A stretch of 64,000 nt of DNA from Favolaschia claudopus. Its lineage: Eukaryota > Basidiomycota > Agaricomycetes > Agaricales > Mycenaceae. The position numbers and the translations under genes are program-made. Under the pieces are notes generated by a model that saw nothing but the letters and a program-made list of their open reading frames with translations, made no database searches and was not told where the DNA came from. Shown here piece by piece: positions 1 to 10,852 of this stretch. Position 1 is the first letter of the stretch. Every line of letters begins with the position of its first letter. Where the stretch lies: positions 248,001 through 312,000 of the forward strand of contig JAWWNJ010000148.1 in assembly GCA_037176885.1 (NCBI GenBank). The letters run 5' to 3'.

Positions 1-8
1 CGAGAGGT

Positions 9-1182
9 TTGATGACAGTCGATCAAGCCTGACGGCGGAGCGGCTGGAGCATTTTAACCGGCGGGCAGTACGGTCGGGAATTGCCGGTGTAGGTAGATTT
101 GACTTAGAAAAATTTCGCGATAGTGAAAATTCGGACTCGTCGCATCGAAATTCTGAAGAGACAGTTCTGTCGGGATTCCATTCGTGATACTCCCTCTGTA
201 GTTTAAACGAGACATAAGCTTGCTGTGAGGGTGTAATAGTCAAAACAAATATTCATTATCTAATCTCTTTTGGGACTTCTCCTTTCTTGTCGCTACTACA
301 CTTCGACTATGCCTCCTGAGCGCAAGAAGGTACCAAACCCCGATGCTCAATGCAAGCTTCCCAGGCTCCCAAGCAGCCACGAGGTGACGCTGACGCTGGC
401 ATCGACATTTTTTTTCATATGAGCAGTCCACCTGCCTCCCCAAGAATCCATCCTGCCGGCGGACACAGTCCAGAAGTTAGCGACGACGAAGACGAAAAAC
501 AAGACGATATAGCACCCTTACCTGACCTCCTAACCACTGCCACTGCCACTGAGGCTAACCAAGCTCGTTGGTAGCCTCTCCTCCTTCAACTTTGAGTGCA
601 GCATGCACTCCACCTCGGAAGGGCCGTCAGAGGGCAGCCTCCGAATCACCTATCTCAGTCCCTTCTCCGGCAACATCTACAATATTCGAAAGTCCCGCGC
701 AAGGGTCTTCCCGCCTCCGGTAGGAACATCCAAGAAAGTGCTGACTTTTTTGAGGATATTTTCACCAGTTTCACGTTGATGACAATAGAGAGAGGGGACG
801 CCGACTCGGAAGACGCGGCAGAAATTCTCGCAAGCGACGTCGAGTTTCTGCGGGTCCAGCGCGGCAGGTGGCTTGAATGGCATGGACGAACAGGAAGGAG
901 CGTTACCAGAGTCTGTCCCAAATAGGAAATGATGTCGTCGACAAAGTGGCGTCTAGCGGGCGCGTTTCACAAGTTGTAGCTTAGCGAATACAGATATAGC
1001 CATACGAAATCGAAAGGAACAAATCTGTCTCTTCAAATGTTCAGTGGGAGGAGTTCGAATTTTCACTATCGCGAAATTTTTCTAAGTCAGATCTACCTAC
1101 ATCGGCAACTGCCGACCGTACTACCCGCCGGTTAAATTGTTCCAGTCGCTATTTCGCCGGCCTATTGATCGACTGTCATCAA
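9..1182. mobile_element. Element with long imperfect terminal inverted repeats
   Basis: Bases 9-143 and 1049-1182 are inverted copies of each other with scattered mismatches. The outer ends read TTGATGACAGTCGATCAA on the left and its complement on the right, and the inner part (TTAGAAAAATTTCGCGATAG) is almost exact. The 0.9 kb between them holds only short open frames from about 309 that are interrupted by stops, so no protein can be assigned. The structure fits a decayed DNA transposon or a large MITE. It begins only eight bases from the window edge, so the true left end may lie outside and I could not establish a target duplication. Confidence 0.6.
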
Positions 1183-1526
1183 TATCTCCGGCGTTCCCCA
1201 GCGGCTGGTTCGAGTCTACTGTCAGTCGACGTTAGATCAATCATCAAAGCCAGTACTCAAATGTGTGAACAAATCAGTACAGTACCTACTCGTATATACT
1301 ATATGGCTTATCATTCTCTCCCAATCACTCTGTTGTATCTCAAAAGGTGGAGAGAGATGCAAAGCTTTACATAGAAAATCACGAATTATTTCAATATTTG
1401 TGTCCATTTTGGGTACATATCACATTATATCAATGACTCTATTAATATTCACATTCCCTCACACACAAGAACAACACAAGGACGAGCTTGGAAAATAAGG
1501 ACTCCAAAAAAAAGAACTTGTTACAC

Positions 1527-2575
1527 TTGACTTCGCTCAGCGCTTTGCTCACGACCGAAGCAGGAAGCTGAACAGCCTGCGGTGGTGCGCAAGCGCGGGC
1601 GTCCCTCCAAGGCCTCTGGTGCTGAAGACACAGAGGTAACGCTGATCTTGACTTTGCTCTGCGCTTTGCTCACGACCGAAGCAGGAAGCTGAACAGCCTG
1701 CGGTGGTGCGCAAGCGCGGGCGTCCCTCCAAGGCCTCTGGTGCTGAAGACACAGAGGTAACAATGATCTTGACTTCGCTCTGCGCGTTGCTTAACGACCG
1801 AAGCAGGAGGCTGAACAGCCTGCGGTGGTGCGCAAGCGCGGGCGTCCCTCCAAGGCCTCCGGTGCTGAAGACAAAGAGGTAACGCTGATCTTGACTTCGC
1901 TCTGCGCGTTGCTCACGACCGAAGCAGGAAGAGCCTGTGGTGGTGCGCAAGCGCGGGCGTCCCTCCAAGGCGTCCGGTGCTGAAGACAAAGAGGTACCGC
2001 TTACCTTGACTTCGCTCAGCGCTTTGCTCACGACCGAAGCAGGAAGCTGAACAGCCTGCGGTGGTGCGCAAGCGCGGGCGTCCCTCCAAGGCCTCTGGTG
2101 CTGAAGACACAGAGGTAACGCTGATCTTGACTTTGCTCTGCGCTTTGCTCACGACCGAAGCAGGAAGCTGAACAGCCTGCGGTGGTGCGCAAGCGCGGGC
2201 GTCCCTCCAAGGCCTCTGGTGCTGAAGACACAGAGGTAACAATGATCTTGACTTCGCTCTGCGCGTTGCTTAACGACCGAAGCAGGAGGCTGAACAGCCT
2301 GCGGTGGTGCGCAAGCGCGGGCGTCCCTCCAAGGCCTCTGGTGCTGAAGACACAGAGGTAACAATGATCTTGACTTCGCTCTGCGCGTTGCTTAACGACC
2401 GAAGCAGGAGGCTGAACAGCCTGCGGTGGTGCGCAAGCGCGGGCGTCCCTCCAAGGCCTCCGGTGCTGAAGACAAAGAGGTAACGCGGATCTTGACTTCT
2501 CTCTGCGCGGTGCTCAACGACCGAAGCAGGAGGCTGAACAGCCGGTGCGCAAGCGCGGCCGTCCCTCCAAGGTAG
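1527..2575. repeat. 121/122-bp tandem repeat, nine units
   Basis: The motif GACCGAA recurs at 1553, 1674, 1796, 1917, 2032, 2153, 2275, 2397 and 2519, giving spacings of 121, 122, 121, 115, 121, 122, 122 and 122. Variants show higher-order structure: the segment from 1553 is repeated from 2032 (offset 479 bp, four units), and the unit at 2275 looks like an extra copy of its neighbour. The left edge breaks inside the intron portion of a unit, next to an A-rich stretch at 1506-1513. Confidence 0.95.
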
Positions 2576-2637
2576 TCTCCCAGAGGCAGAGTAGACCAAT
2601 TCCCTTGAACCTTCGCGTTACTCAGGATATTCCTTGA
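1564..2637 (+). CDS. AT-hook repeat gene fragment built of nine mini-exons
   Basis: Nine short exons can be read in one phase: 1564-1635, 1685-1756, 1807-1878, 1928-1993, 2043-2114, 2164-2235, 2286-2357, 2408-2479 and 2530-2637. Each encodes about 24 residues containing KRGRPSK, an AT-hook core (RGRP flanked by basic residues) that in known proteins inserts into the minor groove of AT-rich DNA. They are separated by introns of 49 or 50 bp that begin GTAAC or GTACC and end CTCAC or CTTAAC (branch-like), then ACCGAAGCAG. All internal exons are 72 bp except one of 66 bp, so all are multiples of three and phase 0. The last exon runs on to a TGA at 2635-2637. No upstream exon with a start codon is evident: the array begins inside a partial intron at about 1527, so the gene is 5'-truncated or the first exon is far upstream. 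The coding reading is an inference from splice signals and phase; expression is unknown. Confidence 0.55.
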
Positions 2638-2920
2638 TCTGACGTCTGCTTTTTGATGTGGGGGTCTTACCATGAGGCCCTTTTCAAGCTCCGCTTTCAT
2701 CACGTGGCAACCATTCAATGCCAAACAACGACCGTGTTCTTCATCCCTCCAGCGCGTTTTGGACGTTTTGACAAGATCCATGCACACCCTCCCTCTGCTA
2801 AAAACCTCTGGGAAGTGCCAGAAATACTATACCTGCTATATTTTCGATGAATAATCTAGTTTATTGATCTTACCATCTCCCAAGCATTTCCGTCTCGTAG
2901 CTGCCTCATATCATGTTCTA

Positions 2921-3382
2921 TGGTGCGCTCGGCCTAAACACCACCAAATAGGTCCCATCATTGATGCGATCATTGATGTCTCAAATCGACCGAAGGAAAA
3001 AATTTAAATTTAAATTGTATTGTTTGCTGCACAGTTGAAGCCAGGCAGAGTTAAAACATACCAGGAAGTCTCAATTGGTGTAGCAGCGAGGTCACAGAGG
3101 TCTCTGAGAGCATATAAAATGAGGGAGTAGATCAGTGGTGACTTAAATTAGGCATGTTTCGTAAGCTCACGTGACTGATTGATTGTTTGCATCACTGATG
3201 TCTCAAATCGGCCCCGCGGAAAAAGTATTTATTGTGAGTTTTGAGCGGATGAAGAATTCCTCTTGAGGGATTGTACTACTATCTAATCGGAGTGTTTTGG
3301 CCAGATAATCAGTCGTGGGAAGGTTTTGATCAGGTGGAATAAATTTCGTTCTTGTTTGGTGGTGTTTAGGCCGAGCGCACCA
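2921..3382. mobile_element. TA-flanked MITE with 28-bp inverted ends
   Basis: The left end TGGTGCGCTCGGCCTAAACA and onward through CACCACCAAA is perfectly complementary to the right end, which stops with CCGAGCGCACCA at 3382. Both sides carry the dinucleotide TA (2919-2920 and 3383-3384), the target duplication used by Tc1/mariner-type elements. The 462-bp element has no open frame of note. Inside are two related segments with TGATGTCTCAAATCG near 2972 and 3197. It is probably a non-autonomous mariner-type MITE; the mobilising transposase is not in this window as far as I can see. Confidence 0.8.
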
Positions 3383-3385
3383 TAG

Positions 3386-4555
3386 AAAGCCGTTGTGAGC
3401 TCCATTTGTTCACAGTCATGATCACGATACAATGGCACTTTGGGCTATATTCAAAGGAAACTAGAGCCTACTAGAGCGCTCATCGAGGGTAAAAAAACAG
3501 GCGGAAAGGGACCAGAATGCTGAGCATTTCCTGCACAAATTCAGGGCAGCAATAGCAGGAAATGAATATAGACGAGTAAATAGATCTCCAATCAACACTC
3601 AAAGACAAAAATGCGAGCGGAGGGGAGGTGTTAATGGGAAGAACGCGGCGGATGTTTCAGGAGGTGTGATAAGAGAGTGCGTCGTCAATTGTGAGGTTGT
3701 TTTAGAGAATCAGGCTTAGATATTCGAGGAGCACTAGCCCACAGTATAGACGCATGCATGGTTAAATTTATTTGGTCACAGAATGAGAGACGATTGAGAA
3801 CGAGAGTGAGAATGGCGACGAAGTTCTTTTTTGATGATTCAAACCCCGCTTAGTGGTAGATCAGTCGGACTTTGAAAAAGACCTCACGGTAAGGCCCCCG
3901 CGTCAGAAAGCAGACGTCAGATAGGGATCCGTAGCGCGCGAAGGTTGGCTCACTCTCTGAATCTCGTCTGCCTCAGGGAGACTACTCCAAGGCCTCTTTC
4001 GCTGCAACTGAGAATGTCAATGAAGAGGCGACGACTACAGAATGAAAGAGCACCTAGATAGAGCGGGAAACATAAATGATTGAATATACTGGTTTGTGTG
4101 AAGCGACTAGGCCGCTTGACAGGCATGTGGAGCCAGAAAGTGCCTTTTTCTTGGCTTGGACTTTGAGCCTTGGCTCTGTCGTGGCAAGACATTCTTCTAG
4201 GTCTAATGAGTGGTCGTCAATCTCGAGATAACGGGAGTTGGAAGCCGGGGAGGCCTTGCGTTGGTAAAGTCTACGAATGTTGATTTCTACCTTATACGTA
4301 GATTTTCGTTCAGGTTTTAACCGTGTCGATAAATTGAATTCAACTCACGGCGTCGCTTGGGGTGGACATGCGACAACAGGGAGTCACTCAGCTGGCGCGT
4401 GCCAGCTGGATAATTGGATATGTGCTCGCCAAAGTACCCCACAATGTGGGGGGCAAGATGCTGAGGAGGTTGACTATTCAGAGTGAAGGCAGTCGCGACT
4501 CGCGATGAGGTCAGGTGCAAGGCCAATTCGTTATTCTCAGTCATACAAGCTTTAG
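3386..4555. other. Intergenic, nothing recognised
   Basis: Between the MITE and the GC-rich block I see only short open frames with no motif and no paired splice signals. There is no repeat shared with the rest of the window. Confidence 0.5.
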
Positions 4556-4690
4556 CTCCCCGCCTTCGGCGCGGTGGACTCGCTGCGCTCGCACCGCACC
4601 TACGGGGGTCGCACAGCTTGTCGGGGCTCCGCCCCAAACCCCGCGGTGGATTGCTTGAGGGCCCTCGCGGCGCGCGGCCGCGGTACGACG
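4550..4690. repeat. GC-rich block related to other GC-rich pieces in the window
   Basis: This block is far richer in G+C than its surroundings, with words such as CTCGCTGCGCTCGC and GGGGCTCCGCCCC. Related wording (CGCTCGCTGC, CTAAAGCTTG, CCCAAACCCCG) occurs near 24290, 49690 and 49990, so it is probably part of a dispersed repeat family. No protein is supported. Confidence 0.45.
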
Positions 4691-5046
4691 ATGTCAGGAC
4701 CGGCGAATCATGGATTTTCGACAAAGCAACTATTTGCCAGATTAGAACTCGAGTAATTGTAATGAAAGCAACATACTTCTGAATTGGCACCGAGCCTCGA
4801 GGGCGATCGACGTTTCCCGTCAAGGTTGATACTGTATTGCGATAAGTCGGCGTGATCCGGGCGTCCAAGCTCCGCAACTGTGCAAGATTGGAAGCTGGCC
4901 AAATCCCGCTGTATGGGGACGAAGTCCCTATCCCCGACATGTTCGTGTGCACAGCTGTAGGTTAGTCTGGGGACGGGTCCGGTTACTCTTGTGTTACCGG
5001 ATTGCTACCGGATAAAGTGACAGCAACCTTGCAACCCGCGCCAGTA

Positions 5047-5515
5047 GGAAAAATCGGTCATTCCGAGGCTTTTCTGGGTGCCGAAAACGCGTTTTCCCGG
5101 CCGAGGGATTTCCCCTTGGGGAAGGGGAAAACAATGACCCACCGTGGGAACCTGTACCGTTTTGCCATCACCCTCGGAATGGAGAAGTTCCCATAGATAT
5201 AGATGAAAAATCGGTCATTCCGAGGCTTTTCTGGGTGCCGAAAACGCGTTTTCCCGGCCGAGGGATTTCCCCTTGGGGAAGGGGAAAACAATGACCCACC
5301 GTGGGAACCTGTACCGTTTTGCCATCACCCTCGGAATGGAGAAGTTCCCATAGATGGGAAAAATCGGTCATTCCGAGGCTTTTCTGGGTGCCGAAAACGC
5401 GTTTTCCCGGCCGAGGGATTTCCCCTTGGGGAAGGGGAAAACAATGACCCACCGTGGGAACCTGTACCGTTTTGCCATCACCCTCGGAATGGAGAAGTTC
5501 CCATAGATGGTGCCT
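5047..5515. repeat. Three tandem copies of a ~155-bp unit
   Basis: The phrase AAAAATCGGTCATTCCGAGG starts at 5049, 5206 and 5359 (periods 157 and 153), and the rest of each unit, through CCATCACCCTCGGAATGG, is nearly identical. Each unit starts with ATTCCGAGG and ends with CCTCGGAAT, so its edges are partly inverted to one another. A diverged, reverse-orientation piece lies at about 60990-61095, beside the target site of element B, so this is a dispersed repeat that has also amplified in tandem. The open frames through it on both strands are by-products of the repeat. Confidence 0.9.
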
Positions 5516-7402
5516 CATATCACCTCGATAAAAAGTGCAAAAGTGCGCAAAAAAATGCGAACATGCCAAGGTATTCCGGAACAGCTGTAACGAGATGCCT
5601 CCTCGGCTGTGCAATACCCCCTTGAGCTTTGTTCGTTTTGTCTGATGCTGTAAAGAACGGTTAATGCTAGAAAACCGCCGATGAGCGACTCAATGTTCTT
5701 CAGCCACAAGGCAGTATGAGATGGTAGGCTACTATTTGAGATGTGTTCCAAGCAAAGTGAACACAAAGGCCCGTCACTGAACCCAATTTATGCGCAAAAT
5801 TCCACGAAAAAGCTATCTCCTCCTTCAATTAAGTACAGATTTCTCTGAAATTCTGGAACAACCGAGCTCAATACACTCCCCATCGATTTACGGAACAGAT
5901 TCTCGAATTTCACCCTGGTTGTCGAAATATGAGGGAGATGGTGTAAAACGTGACGCTGTGACCAATCAGAGAGACACAAATGTACAGAACATAGACAGGT
6001 GGTTTAGACGAGTTTTATACAAATAAACAGCGTGAAGTTGAAAGAAGTTCAAGACTCCGAAAAAACACTCCGTCCAGAAAACTTAATAAAATTTGAAGCT
6101 TAAAGTCACCGCGAACAGTCGTGAGCACAGATTGGCTTCCAAGTCGACACAATGCGGTCGTCTTCGACTCCATCAGGAAAACAGAATCACCTTGAACTTA
6201 GTGAGCACTCCGAAAATTGACTAAAAGATCAAAATGCGCTCGCTTGAGCTCATTTCTTGCCCAATTGCTTTCGGAAGAAGCTGAGCCGACAGTGGTTCCC
6301 TTCTGTATGTATGAATTTAAAAAAAATCTCAAGGGAATTCGGTCGGGTTTTGAGCGAGTTAGTCAAATCCCAGCGAACGCCGCCCGTCTGTCAAAACGTC
6401 TAAACGGGCGCTGCATCCGCACATCATTGGGATCACGTAGCATCAGCGGGGAGTGCTGTGCATCACGCAGAAAAGCCGCGCATCATTCGAAAGATGCTCG
6501 TATCACGGCGCCTTGCGATTGACAGCAGCCAGCCATCACAAGCACTCAGCACAGCCCCATCACCATTTGGTGTCAGCATGGATAAAAGGGGGAGCAAGCT
6601 CCCCCAATTAAAAGATTTTTGGGTCGAACGAAATCGAAAGTGACCGCACGCCCGAAAACGCGATTTCTGCAGTCTCAGAAAGCGTGGGAAAGATTTTTCT
6701 GTCCGGACAAAATAAATCCAAATCCGTATTTCGAGGACCTAACCTCCAAAGGGGTCCTTATTCCTACTGCACCAAAATAAACCGTGAACCTGACAGAACC
6801 TGACTCAGTCTGATGTGGACGTGCATCGAGTGCGGGGAATATTTATATATCGTTGGCTTTTGATGTGCGCGCACAAATCATCAATCATATGGTGGGGAAC
6901 AGGAGGACGACCCCGGGAATTACACCAAAAGGCCTGTTCCGCTGAGTACCAGATTTGTCAGGACAGAAATTTGGGATTTTGGCTGATTTTGTCGCGAAGG
7001 ATTGGACGCTCCGAGGCGTGATCTGTCAGGATCCGACGAAGGACTGGCCTAACACCCGAAATTCTCAAAATCTGTCAGGATTAGAGGCTATTCGAAGCGG
7101 GTTTCAAATTTTAAATCTCAAGCTGAGAGTTCAAGAGCCATAAGCGCAGTGGGGCGCATGCCTTCACTAACCGGAGAGGAGGAGGGGTGAAAGCTTGCAT
7201 GGTTCCTTCAAGCGGCCACAGCATTTTGACCCAGCTGGAAAGGGAGGCGCGTTTGTGTAAAGAATTGAGGGCGTCGGTCATGAACGGGGAAGTCGGCAGC
7301 TCAAAGGAAACAGCGCGATACGGTGGAAGAGACCCAGAGGGCGGTAAGATAGTGTAGGAGTACATGTACACGGGCACAAACGCGCAAGGTATCTACAGTT
7401 GT
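5516..7402. other. Gene-poor spacer with small repeats
   Basis: No gene is supported. I note a short perfect hairpin GGGGGAGC-AA-GCTCCCCC near 6589 and three direct copies of a motif like ATCTGTCAGGA at about 6953, 7021 and 7069. The remaining open frames are short and lack motifs. Confidence 0.5.
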
Positions 7403-7484
7403 GCACACACGAAGCTGACAACTTACGTTGCCGTTGATCCAGAATTATTTGGGCCTCAATTTTAATTTTCCTGAGCTCAGAATA
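7403..7484 (+). repeat. Dispersed repeat, copy 1
   Basis: About 80 bases running from CTACAGTTGTG to CAATTTTAATTTTCCT match a stretch at about 28420-28503, including TTATTTGGG-C-CAATTTTAATTTTCCT. Copies are in direct orientation and diverged. The family is unknown. Confidence 0.6.
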
Positions 7485-7721
7485 GTTTTTCCTACGACAA
7501 AGTCCCGGCGGCTAATTTTTTCGGCCGAGAACCTTTCCCCAGTTCTGCCATTTGAGGCGATTTCCGAAAAAAAATCCGGTTTTCTGAACACCGCCACAGG
7601 TCACATGACACTTCCCCTTATGGGATAACAGCCTGAGACTGTTGGGATTCCGCTGTCAAACAGCCGTACTTATGTAACGGTGAAAGACATTTTAATATCT
7701 CCCTAACCGCTCGATAAAATA

Positions 7722-8159
7722 GAGACTTTGCGCAGAGCCACCGGTAGCCACCCAGTGGCTTTCACGGCATGCGCTGTGGAGCGGCTACGGCATATGGTGG
7801 CTCGTTTGGTGGCTCGTCGCCCGCGTTACAGGTGGGGCTTCAGGTATCTACATGGTATCTCTGTGACTATACCTCAATGTAGGGAGGTGTCGTGGTTAGG
7901 TTACCAGTTTCCCGCTTTATTTGGTGCGTTTTTGGCCGGTTCTTGCAAAACCGACGGTTGGCGTGGAACCTTGGTGTGCTTCCTGGGGGTTTGGGAGCCT
8001 AGTGCTTCGAGGTCATCCAGGGGGGTGAAAAAATGCCGAAGAAAATGAATTTCAAGTTGTTCTTCCAGCCACCGAATGAGCCACCATATGCCGTAGCCGC
8101 TCCACAGCGCATGCCATGAGAGCCACCGAGTGGCTCCCGGTGGCTCTGCGCAAAGTCTC
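7722..8159 (+). mobile_element. TA-MITE family 1, copy 1 (438 bp)
   Basis: The ends GAGACTTTGCGCAGAGCCAC and the complement, closing with GTCTC at 8159, are flanked by TA at 7720-7721 and 8160-8161. The inverted ends extend about 80 bases with small differences and include the word ATGCGCTGTGGAGCGGCTAC. A second copy in the opposite orientation lies at 13377-13826. Both contain a 100-120-codon open frame that is probably incidental. The TA duplication points to the Tc1/mariner group. Confidence 0.85.
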
Positions 8160-8225
8160 TAATAAGGCCTTAAGACTCAGCCTTATCTTATGTGAGTCAT
8201 GTCCGAGATAAACCGTTCAAAAAAG

Positions 8226-8293
8226 TGCTGCACTCGCCGGCGCGCGTCGCCGCGGGATTCTCAGGCTTTGACAGAAAGTCACGGGGTGAATTT
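8226..8293 (+). repeat. Dispersed GC-rich repeat (uninterrupted copy)
   Basis: The stretch from CACTCGCCGGCGCG through CAGAAAGTCACGGGGTGAAT recurs at 49716-49920. There it is split at TCA by a 138-bp MITE, so this copy shows the empty site. Confidence 0.75.
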
Positions 8294-8295
8294 CT

Positions 8296-10852
8296 ATGGA
8301 AAGCCGGAGCACCACGCTCGTTTGATGGCCGGCGCTTACCCGATTAGGTAGTCGGACCCAGGACATCCCTGCAGGTGACAGTGTGTGACGCAACTTATTA
8401 AGAGAATTTTCAGTCTTGCATACCATGCTTCACAAATAGCGGGAATTGGGTGAAACAAGAAGAAAATACAAGTACATTCTAAATCACAAAATTCTGCTTG
8501 ATTCATTGAAGCAAAATCTCGGATTTGACTCAGATAAGATAAGCGCCTGCCGGCCCGCGCTTAGGGAGGGGCACTAAACAGGAAATACGATGGTGTGATG
8601 ATCTTGTGACCAGCCTGTCACAACTGGTTTTCGTCGCGGCACTGTGAATCAGCTCCAGTCTGATTTTTTCTGAGTCTCGAAATCGAATTCAATACTAGTT
8701 TAAATTCCTTATCCAAAATTTCAGAGAAAAACAGCGAGGAAAGCCCTCTAAAACAAGGCAAAGAAAGTCAGGCATAGTTCGGGACATTGGCCGAACCTCT
8801 TTCATTTTCGAGTCAACAATTGGTTAGAATAGGCTGGGAACGTTCCAGAAGCAACTTGATATACCCCTTTTAATTTTCCACTGTGCCATAATCTCTGGAT
8901 TGAGATTTCGCTTTGCTAGAGAAAAATCAATCTGCAGGCTCTTATTTCAAGAAAGTTGAAGAAACCCGTGAAAGGTCCAAGGTGTTCAATTTGATAGGAG
9001 TCGAGACGGGTGTGTTTTTATGTAAGTATAAGAACTATCCTTCATTTCAGACTCAGCGACGATGATGTGAACGAAATTTGGATGCGCTGGAAGACAAGGC
9101 ATCTTCCTTTTCGGGAAATTCAACATTTCTTTCCGAAAATCGCTATATTCTTGCTAAATTCCGTGCACTCTCTGGATCGGAACTGCACCCACAATCTTGG
9201 AATTGAAATGTAACGAAGTAGATATACAATGACATTTCGAAGCTTGATTTATCTCAGTCGAAGCCCAGACCTTCTTCTTGTTCATCCTCTTCGTCTGAAA
9301 ACCACGCAAGTATTTCTTCGCCCTCCTCAATATCATTCACCCCCGGGGGAAGCGGGTCGTCATTTTCCATCATCTGATTGAGATGAGCTTCCTGAGAATC
9401 ATCTAAATAGCAAATCAGATTGAGTCATGAAGCATTTTGCTCACATACCCAGGCCTCGACCGTTATTAACGCCACCCATATAATAATTAGCGGGGTCGGA
9501 TTCCAGCGGAGTCAAGTTCGGAAGGAGAGCCATATCTTCTTCGTGGTCATCTCGCGCTATAGTCAACGCATAGCCCCAGCACTCGTCAAAGTTTTCCGGG
9601 ACACGATGAATATTGTCAAGGTGCTCGAATCGGAGCAGAATTTCCATATATACCTCCCATACATTGGAGCGAGTGATTGGTGGGCTATTAATCTCAGCGT
9701 AGAATTCGGTTGCAAGAATAGCAAAACCTTCAGGCACAAGTTGAAAAACGTCGTGGTCCGGTGGTGCATAGAGATTGCGAACATGAGTCACTGCTTCGGG
9801 ATCGACCTTGACCTGACGAGGCCAAGTGAGAAACAAACCTCAATGTGCCGATGATTTCGCACCTTGAAATCCAGAACACCATAATTTTCCGGGAATTCAT
9901 ACATATGATTCGGCACCCCGTGTGGCAGAACTTTGTTCCTGTCAGCCCTCTTCGCGGTATTATTGTCTCGATCGCGGTATGCATCCAGCTCCCTTTGAAG
10001 CCAAGGTATAAAAACCCATCGAAAGACCAATCTGCTCGAGGTATCAATATCACATAAGTATAATTTGAGCTCCCGGTGCCCAGAGCTGCGGCTAAGCGTG
10101 ATCGAACGGTAATTATTGACTATGCAGCATTTCCCGTACGTATCTCATTGAAGAGCGAATCAACGAAGCAAAAGATGGCTTCTACAAATTCATTAACAAC
10201 GGGAGCGCGGTCCCAATTGACATGACGAGACAAGATGCGAGCGAGCTGTCGGAATTTCTGGCGTTCACACAGCATGTTCAATTTTACAAGACGAAGGGGG
10301 CTGTTTATCTATCTGATCTCCAAGGTGACTCAGCAGTTTTTTCTGGTGCGACTGTTCGTTGACAAATATCAAAATTTCAGGGAGCATGGAACTTCTCACT
10401 GATCCTCAGATCATGACTTCGCCGTGAGTTCAATAATTCATCGCAATACTGTAAATTTGTAACTTGATCTCCCCAACCCAGATTGATTGGTGAGGGCGCA
10501 GAGATCTTTGGCGATGGAAATGTCCCTTCAGCCTTTAACTCCTTCCCGGAACAACACTGCTGCAACGATATCTGTCGGTGGTTTCAACTTCCCGAGTTGG
10601 CCGCTTCTGCCGACTCTGATGCTCGCTCCGCCGTAAACTCATAGTAGTGAGAAAATGGTTCTTGTTGTATGCTCTATGCTGTATGCCTTTATGCAATCTA
10701 TGTTTATATGCTCTCACCATTTTATTCACTCACACATTTGCTTTTCAACCATTTACGTCGCAGCAATGTCGTGTGACGAGTTACCTTGAGGTCCTACTAC
10801 CTAATCGGGTAAGCGCCGGCCATCAAACGAGCGTGGTGCTCCGGCTTTCCAT
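8296..10852. mobile_element. Candidate element bounded by 57-bp inverted repeats
   Basis: Bases 8296-8352 and 10796-10852 are inverted copies, nearly exact over 57 bp (outer ends ATGGAAAGCCGGAGCACC and its complement). Between them lies the integrase-core-like gene. Outside the ends, GAATTTCT on the left and AAATTTCC on the right could be a worn 8-bp target duplication. The left boundary falls close to where similarity to the 49.7-kb repeat copy stops, as expected for an insertion. The inverted repeats could also be two independent copies of a dispersed repeat; the boundary evidence favours a mobile unit only moderately. Confidence 0.5.
9254..10290 (-). pseudogene. Integrase-core-like gene, probably with one frameshift
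   Basis: The downstream exons are well supported and join in phase: about 9863-10030 on, 9449-9812 and 9254-9402, with introns 9813-9862 (50 bp) and 9403-9448 (46 bp). The product contains FIPWLQRELDAY, KRADRNKVLPHGVP and YGVLDFKVKVDPE, which I recognise from memory as typical of a basidiomycete family annotated as integrase-core-like (DDE-type). It ends in a very acidic tail (EEDEQEEGLGFD). An upstream exon (about 10150-10290) reads RQLARILSRHVNWDRAP. Joining it needs a one-base shift near 10025: ILIPRADWSF is in one frame and RWVFIPWLQ in the next, so the copy is probably dead unless this is a sequence error. I did not locate the catalytic acidic residues with certainty. It sits inside 57-bp inverted repeats. 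Confidence 0.6.

Noticed and set aside
1527..2575. CRISPR-like array
   Set aside because: Units are contiguous repeats without unique spacers, in a eukaryotic context with exon-intron structure.
1521..2599. Long minus-strand frames across the tandem array
   Set aside because: They repeat only because the DNA repeats, they are Ala/Arg/Cys-rich without motifs, and they change frame at each unit. The plus-strand exon reading explains the length pattern better.
5203..5625. 140-codon frame through the ~155-bp tandem repeat
   Set aside because: The units are frame-compatible in part only, and no start context, motif or splice signal supports a protein.
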